A stretch of 17,142 nt of DNA, from NCBI GenBank assembly GCA_964452725.1, contig CAYVMX010000016.1, positions 1-17,142 on the forward strand, read 5' to 3'. The number at the start of each line of letters is the position of its first letter. Position 1 is the first letter of the stretch. Position numbers and translations under genes: made by a program. Below are positions 14,532-17,142 of the stretch, piece after piece. The notes beneath the pieces are model-generated. The model saw only the letters and a list, made by a program, of their open reading frames with translations. It was not told where the DNA came from and made no database searches. The DNA is from CAYVMX01 sp964452725 (GTDB lineage Bacteria; Patescibacteriota; Gracilibacteria; JAHISY01).

Positions 14532-14618
14532 CTAAAGCTCGTAGCTGCCCGTGCGTAAGCTCCAAGCAAACATCCCAGTCCAGTAAGCGATGATGACGAG
14601 TGCAGTGAAGGTAGTCAT
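14532..14618 (-). CDS. 28-residue single-span membrane peptide
   Basis: A short frame starting at ATG 14616-14618, the first open frame after the leftward promoter. Residues 4-20 are hydrophobic (FTALVIIAYWTGMFAWS) and the end is SLRTGSYEL. That makes it a plausible single-span peptide of the kind found in phage control regions. The start has no Shine-Dalgarno sequence. Its existence rests on position and composition only; it may instead be part of an untranslated leader. Confidence 0.35.
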   Translation of the reverse strand: MTTFTALVIIAYWTGMFAWSLRTGSYEL

Positions 14619-14636
14619 ACTTAGGTTTAGTTTTTT

Positions 14637-14671
14637 CTATACCTAGAATGGCACAGAAAACCTAGCTATAG
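14637..14671. promoter_or_regulatory. inverted repeat, candidate operator
   Basis: CTATACCTAG (14637-14646) and CTAGCTATAG (14662-14671) are inverted with nine of ten positions matching, centred between the predicted leftward start site and the first open frame. ACCTAG occurs twice here, and an ACTAGT palindrome lies near 14733 between the two promoters. The neighbouring XRE-like repressor is the natural candidate to bind. An RNA hairpin is the alternative. Confidence 0.5.
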
Positions 14672-14686
14672 AGTGTTTTCCTGTTT

Positions 14687-14715
14687 AGTGTAGTGTTGCC
14701 TTTTTGGTAAGTCAA
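14687..14715 (-). promoter_or_regulatory. leftward operon promoter
   Basis: On the minus strand TTGACT (14710-14715) and TACACT (14687-14692) are separated by 17 bases, a good sigma-70-type promoter. It faces into the long leftward operon, with transcription expected to begin near 14680. The candidate operator lies just downstream. Confidence 0.65.
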
Positions 14716-14744
14716 GTTTTTTCTTTGCTTGGACTAGTTTTCTA

Positions 14745-14773
14745 TTGACAGGGAAAAACAACCTCCGTAAAAT
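14745..14773 (+). promoter_or_regulatory. repressor promoter giving a leaderless mRNA
   Basis: TTGACA (14745-14750) and TAAAAT (14768-14773) are 17 bases apart, nearly consensus. The expected start site, six to eight bases after the -10 box, falls on the ATG at 14780. The message would therefore begin at or next to its start codon, as does the lambda cI transcript from PRM. No ribosome binding site could fit. Confidence 0.72.
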
Positions 14774-14779
14774 AAACGC

Positions 14780-15211
14780 ATGCAAACTAAACAAATCCTC
14801 GCTACTGTCGAACGCGATCGGCGACTCGCTGGTATCTCCAAGCGTCGTGCTGGTGAGCTGCTCGGCTGTCGTAGCCCAGAAAAAAACGCTCAGATCGCGT
14901 TTTATAATTCCTTCCTCGGCGGTACTGCCGTCACGCTGGAGAAGCTGCGGCGCTTTGGCAAGGCGCTCCACCGCGACGCACTCCACTATCTGGCGACCTA
15001 TGCCACCAGAGCTAGCACTGTCGCTCCAGTCGCTGCCGAGACTCGTGCTATCTACAGCACCTCGGAGATCGATCGACTCTCACCGGCTGCGGCGACCAAA
15101 GCTTTGGCAAAACTCGCCACCATCGATCCGACGGTCCTCGGTGATACTCCGATCGACAGCTATAGTCCTGCTGCGGCACGTGCGATCCTCCGTGCGTGGC
15201 AGCATCGCTAG
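14780..15211 (+). CDS. XRE/cI-like repressor
   Basis: A 143-residue protein. Residues 4-66 fit a divergent XRE-type helix-turn-helix: helix ILATVERDRRLAGI, then SKRRAGELLGCRS, an insert NAQIAFYNSFLGG, then TAVTLEKLRRFGKALH. No LexA/S24 peptidase domain is present, so RecA-type self-cleavage is not expected. The C-terminal part holds two similar short units, IDRLSPAAATKALAKL and IDSYSPAAARAILRAW, perhaps an oligomerisation element. It is divergent from the phage operon and read from a strong, apparently leaderless promoter, the arrangement of a lysogeny repressor. Its stop overlaps that of the convergent regulator gene in CTAG. Confidence 0.6.
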   Translation: MQTKQILATVERDRRLAGISKRRAGELLGCRSPEKNAQIAFYNSFLGGTAVTLEKLRRFGKALHRDALHYLATYATRASTVAPVAAETRAIYSTSEIDRLSPAAATKALAKLATIDPTVLGDTPIDSYSPAAARAILRAWQHR

Positions 15212-15858
15212 TGCTGATCGACCTTTTCGGGTTGGGTCGTACCAGCAGTCCGTAGACCGGCAGCCCGAGCAGCCGCTGCATCTGCGAAACACACGCGGTT
15301 GGTTGGCTGAATCTGCTGAGCATACGCCGATTGGACTGGGTGGTAGATGTCGGAGTAGACCGAGCTGACATAGAGGCAAGCCTCAGCTGGCTCGACCGCT
15401 GGCTCGGTCAGTAGCGTCACCGCACCACCGATCGCAAAGATCCCTACAGCGGCCAGTGCTGGACGCTTGTGTCCGTGTAGCCAGACTGCCAGCTCTCGGA
15501 CGTGTTTGAGGATCTCGTCTGTCTTGCGGTTGAGCGCCGCTAGCTCGACGGCGACCGACTCGTGTGACACGGTATCCAGCTCTCGGATCTGGATCTGATC
15601 TGGTACGCGGTAGACACCTCGTACGACTACGATCACTTCGAAACCAAATAGCTTGGCGAGGCGCTGCTTGGCGACGGTCAGAGTGTTGGCACGCCCAGGC
15701 GCGATACCGAGTGCCGCAGCGAGCGTAGCAGTCGAGATTTGTCGCTCTGTGTATACCAGTACCAGCAGCTGACGCAGTGTCACCGAGAGTGTGAACTGTC
15801 GATCGACGAGCTGAACACGATCATCTCGGAGTGTAAAGTGGCTAGTCTGGAGTAGCAT
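15208..15858 (-). CDS. membrane-anchored winged-helix regulator with degenerate Ada-like domain
   Basis: A 216-residue protein in three parts. Residues 25-84 look like an OmpR/ToxR-type winged helix (LSVTLRQLLVLVYTERQIST, LAAALGIAPGRANTLTVAKQ, VIVVVRGVYRVP). Residues 100-130 are a helical linker, and 133-151 a single span (PALAAVGIFAIGGAVTLL). Residues 162-206, predicted outside, resemble the small Ada-type metal-binding repeat found at the end of secreted nucleases: YVSSVYSDIYHPVQSAYAQQ, then NRVCFADAAAARAAGLR. The first conserved Cys of that motif (normally YHxPxC) is Gln here, and the final Cys pair is absent, so metal binding is probably lost. It could work like ToxR/CadC, sensing an external cue and acting directly on DNA. 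Immediately convergent with the repressor gene. Confidence 0.6.
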   Translation of the reverse strand: MLLQTSHFTLRDDRVQLVDRQFTLSVTLRQLLVLVYTERQISTATLAAALGIAPGRANTLTVAKQRLAKLFGFEVIVVVRGVYRVPDQIQIRELDTVSHESVAVELAALNRKTDEILKHVRELAVWLHGHKRPALAAVGIFAIGGAVTLLTEPAVEPAEACLYVSSVYSDIYHPVQSAYAQQIQPTNRVCFADAAAARAAGLRTAGTTQPEKVDQH

Positions 15859-15912
15859 CAGGGTTTGATTTGGTGATAGAAATTTAAAAATTATTAGTGG
15901 GGAAAGTCGTAT

Positions 15913-15982
15913 AGCTTGACACTTTTTGTATCAAATGACAAGGCTATCAAGCTGGAATAATCCCAGCTTAAAACACTTTTTG
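15913..15982. promoter_or_regulatory. repeat cluster between divergent regulator and radC genes
   Basis: ACACTTTTTG occurs at 15919-15928 and 15973-15982, each preceded by AGCTT. Between them AAGCTGG (15949-15955) and CCAGCTT (15963-15969) form a perfect inverted repeat. AGCTTGA (15913-15919) pairs with TCAAGCT (15947-15953). The two direct copies are 54 bases apart, close to five helical turns. This fits an operator region for one of the two divergent genes. No convincing promoter could be picked on either strand. Confidence 0.5.
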
Positions 15983-16042
15983 AGTGAAGATTTAATCTTT
16001 TAATTAAAATTTAATTACACTTCTGTCACACTGTCCTACAAG

Positions 16043-16702
16043 ATGTTTCCTCTCGACCCTCCCACTCCCACCCAAAAGCTCGCCCGACTCGGTCCAGCGG
16101 CACTCTCGGCGACGGAGCTGCTCACTGTCATCGCTGGACGCGACAGTGCCAAGCAGCACTTCGCTGAGCAGATCAGCCGTATCCTCGGTGAGTATGGCAA
16201 TAGCCTCCTGCTACGCGAGCGCAGTCCCACGACGCTTAGCTACTTGACTGGGCTACCGCTCGGTCTGTGCTGTCGAGCGATCGCCGCACTCGAGCTGGGT
16301 CGCCGCTATACACCTACTACACATAGTGGTCGCCGTGCGACCTTTCGTCTGCCAGCAGATGTGTACCAGCGACTCCGTGGTCGACTGACCGATGAGCCAC
16401 GCGAGCACCTCTATGGTCTGTACCTCGACAGTGGTAACCGCCTGCTACGCGAGCACTTGATCTCCGTCGGCACGCTCGATAGTACTTTCATGCACCCTCG
16501 CGAGATCTACGCTCCCGCACTCGAGTGTCACGCTGCTGGTGTGATCCTCGCGCACAATCACCCCAGCGGAGACCCCACTCCTAGTAGTGCCGATCGGGAA
16601 AACACCACCCGCGCCCAAGCCGCTGGCGAGCTCCTCGGCATCAGTCTCCTCGACCACGTCGTCATCGGGCGACGCGGCTACGTGAGCGTACTCGCGGAGT
16701 AA
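16043..16702 (+). CDS. radC: RadC-family (UPF0758) JAB-domain protein
   Basis: A 219-residue protein. The N-terminal part has helix-hairpin-helix-like segments (KLARLGPAALSATELLTVIA and LSYLTGLPLGLCCRAIAALE). The C-terminal JAB/MPN domain carries the JAMM metal site: Glu121 region in EPREHLYGLYLDS, His171 and His173 in HNHPSGDPTPSSAD, and Asp184. All ligands of the family are present. RadC proteins are frequent in mobile elements, and their biochemical role is unsettled; the old DNA-repair assignment was withdrawn for E. coli. The ATG at 16043 gives a normal length. GC-rich like the virion genes. No Shine-Dalgarno sequence. Confidence 0.92.
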   Translation: MFPLDPPTPTQKLARLGPAALSATELLTVIAGRDSAKQHFAEQISRILGEYGNSLLLRERSPTTLSYLTGLPLGLCCRAIAALELGRRYTPTTHSGRRATFRLPADVYQRLRGRLTDEPREHLYGLYLDSGNRLLREHLISVGTLDSTFMHPREIYAPALECHAAGVILAHNHPSGDPTPSSADRENTTRAQAAGELLGISLLDHVVIGRRGYVSVLAE

Positions 16703-16703
16703 A

Positions 16704-16723
16704 AACGCACTTTGCGTTATAAT
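16704..16723 (+). promoter_or_regulatory. hairpin overlapping the tRNA -10 box
   Basis: AACGCA and TGCGTT pair around CTT (16704-16718) right after the radC stop, and the last T begins TATAAT (16718-16723), a perfect -10 box 14 bases before the tRNA. No good -35 box is seen 17 bases upstream. The site may combine the end of the radC message with the tRNA promoter. Confidence 0.45.
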
Positions 16724-16736
16724 ATAACTACCGCGA

Positions 16737-16812
16737 AGGCCCATAGTGTCAATGGTTAGCACGTCGGTTTCCAAAACCGTAAGTCCGGGTTCGAATCCTG
16801 GTGGGCCTGCCA
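16737..16812 (+). tRNA. tRNA-Trp (anticodon CCA)
   Basis: A complete 76-base cloverleaf. The acceptor arms AGGCCCA and TGGGCCT pair perfectly. The anticodon loop is TTCCAAA with anticodon CCA. The anticodon stem has four pairs plus a U-U at 27-43. The T arm is CCGGG TTCGAAT CCTGG, the discriminator is G73 as usual for bacterial tRNA-Trp, and CCA is encoded. It reads UGG only, in agreement with TGA serving as a stop in this window. A partial copy of its T-arm region lies at 17042. Confidence 0.95.
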
Positions 16813-16818
16813 GACCAT

Positions 16819-16854
16819 CGCGAAAGGGGCGCGCTCCGCTCTGCCCCTCTCGCG
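16819..16854. terminator. GC-rich hairpin after tRNA-Trp
   Basis: CGCGAAAGGGGC (16819-16830) and GCCCCTCTCGCG (16843-16854) pair over 12 positions with one mismatch around a 12-base loop. It begins six bases after the tRNA CCA end. No T tract follows, so it may act as a processing or pausing structure rather than a classic terminator. Confidence 0.45.
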
Positions 16855-17041
16855 GACTCTCCCCGAGGGTGGACTCGCAGACTCCGCACTTCGCACTGGT
16901 TCGTATTTTATTCCGGCGGTACACGCCCGCCTGCACAAAATAACGATACCCGGCTTTCGTGCTCCACTTGTTCAGCTTTTATAGCTCCGCTGTCGCGTAG
17001 GGTGGGGGTTTTGGTCTGTGGGTCATCCGGTGAGAATCCAG

Positions 17042-17058
17042 CGTAAGTCCGGGTTCGA
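17042..17058 (+). repeat. partial copy of the tRNA-Trp T-arm region
   Basis: CGTAAGTCCGGGTTCGA is identical to 16778-16794 in tRNA-Trp. The seven bases GGTTCGA are common to most tRNAs, but the ten before them are specific. The match then decays: CCTAGG here against ATCCTGG in the tRNA. It can be an attachment-site core, a decayed tRNA remnant, or the end of a broken second tRNA. Confidence 0.55.
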
Positions 17059-17142
17059 CCTAGGGATTAGAACTACCTCTTGACCTCCGTGGACTGATCC
17101 TACCTTTGTGTCGCCACCAGTAGCGAAAGGCATCGACGATGT

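Larger units (their letters stand above)
16813..17142. other. noncoding stretch after the tRNA
   Basis: 330 bases in which I see no convincing gene. It holds a 12-bp imperfect hairpin close to the tRNA, a duplicated piece of the tRNA T-arm region near 17042, and otherwise unassigned sequence. Open frames here on both strands include the antisense of the tRNA and are not credible. A host or phage attachment region is possible. Confidence 0.6.

Noticed and set aside
14666..14986. 106-residue minus-strand frame over the repressor start
   Set aside because: It covers both promoters and lies antisense to the repressor; its composition resembles no known domain.
16445..16936. 163-residue minus-strand frame
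   Set aside because: It is antisense to radC and tRNA-Trp. The GPPGFEPG-like segment is the well-known mistranslation of a tRNA T-arm.
17080..17106. TTGACC/TACCTT as a promoter
   Set aside because: The spacer is only 15 bases and the -10 match is poor.
1..17142. Alternative genetic code with TGA as Trp or Gly
   Set aside because: Genes end cleanly at TGA (for example 13196 and 14068), no in-frame TGA interrupts conserved domains, and the tRNA-Trp anticodon is CCA.
1..17142. CRISPR array, integrase or endolysin
   Set aside because: No regularly spaced repeats of CRISPR type and no integrase or lysozyme motifs were found in the visible sequence.

Overview
The window looks like most of the structural and control region of a tailed, podovirus-like bacteriophage or prophage from an uncultivated bacterium. 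Candidate Phyla Radiation (Patescibacteria) is a plausible host, from the general look of the proteins, the starts without Shine-Dalgarno sequences and the small palindromic repeats; this is an impression and not a demonstrated placement. The standard bacterial code fits, because genes end in TAA, TAG and TGA alike. Two 100-N blocks (6894-6993 and 9189-9288) are scaffold gaps, and both lie beside repeat-like DNA.

Layout. At the right end are a tRNA-Trp gene and a RadC-family gene (about 16.0-16.8 kb). Left of them is a control region (14.6-15.9 kb) with an XRE-like repressor on the + strand, read from a near-consensus promoter that appears to give a leaderless mRNA, and a convergent gene for a membrane-anchored winged-helix regulator. 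A divergent promoter fires leftward into one long minus-strand operon running from about 14.6 kb to 0.64 kb. Its gene order is: a 28-residue membrane peptide, two small unknown proteins coupled by ATGA overlaps, a replication-initiator-like winged-helix protein, a small HTH protein, portal, a small-terminase-like protein, a holin-like protein, terminase large subunit, [gap], scaffold, major capsid protein, a MITE-like palindromic element, [gap], a partial small gene, a small basic protein, an SU10/P22 gp4-type head-tail adaptor, a beta-propeller-like tail protein, and a proline-rich virion-associated protein ending in a GHSLGG lipase domain.

The left 2.9 kb is visibly more AT-rich and reads like a toxin/immunity cassette. 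The lipase-tipped protein is followed at once by four small three-span membrane proteins. They form two subfamilies in the alternating order beta-alpha-beta-alpha, so a two-gene unit has been duplicated. Next come a ParB-like fragment-sized gene and, at the window edge, a remnant resembling the start of a phage nuclease-toxin domain. A + strand metallophosphoesterase lies between these last two.

The most interesting proposal is a phage-borne lipase toxin with duplicated, paired membrane immunity proteins. Other unusual features are pyrimidine-rich, partly heptameric leaders in place of ribosome binding sites before almost every late gene, and a mobile palindrome that supplies the last nine codons of an HTH protein.
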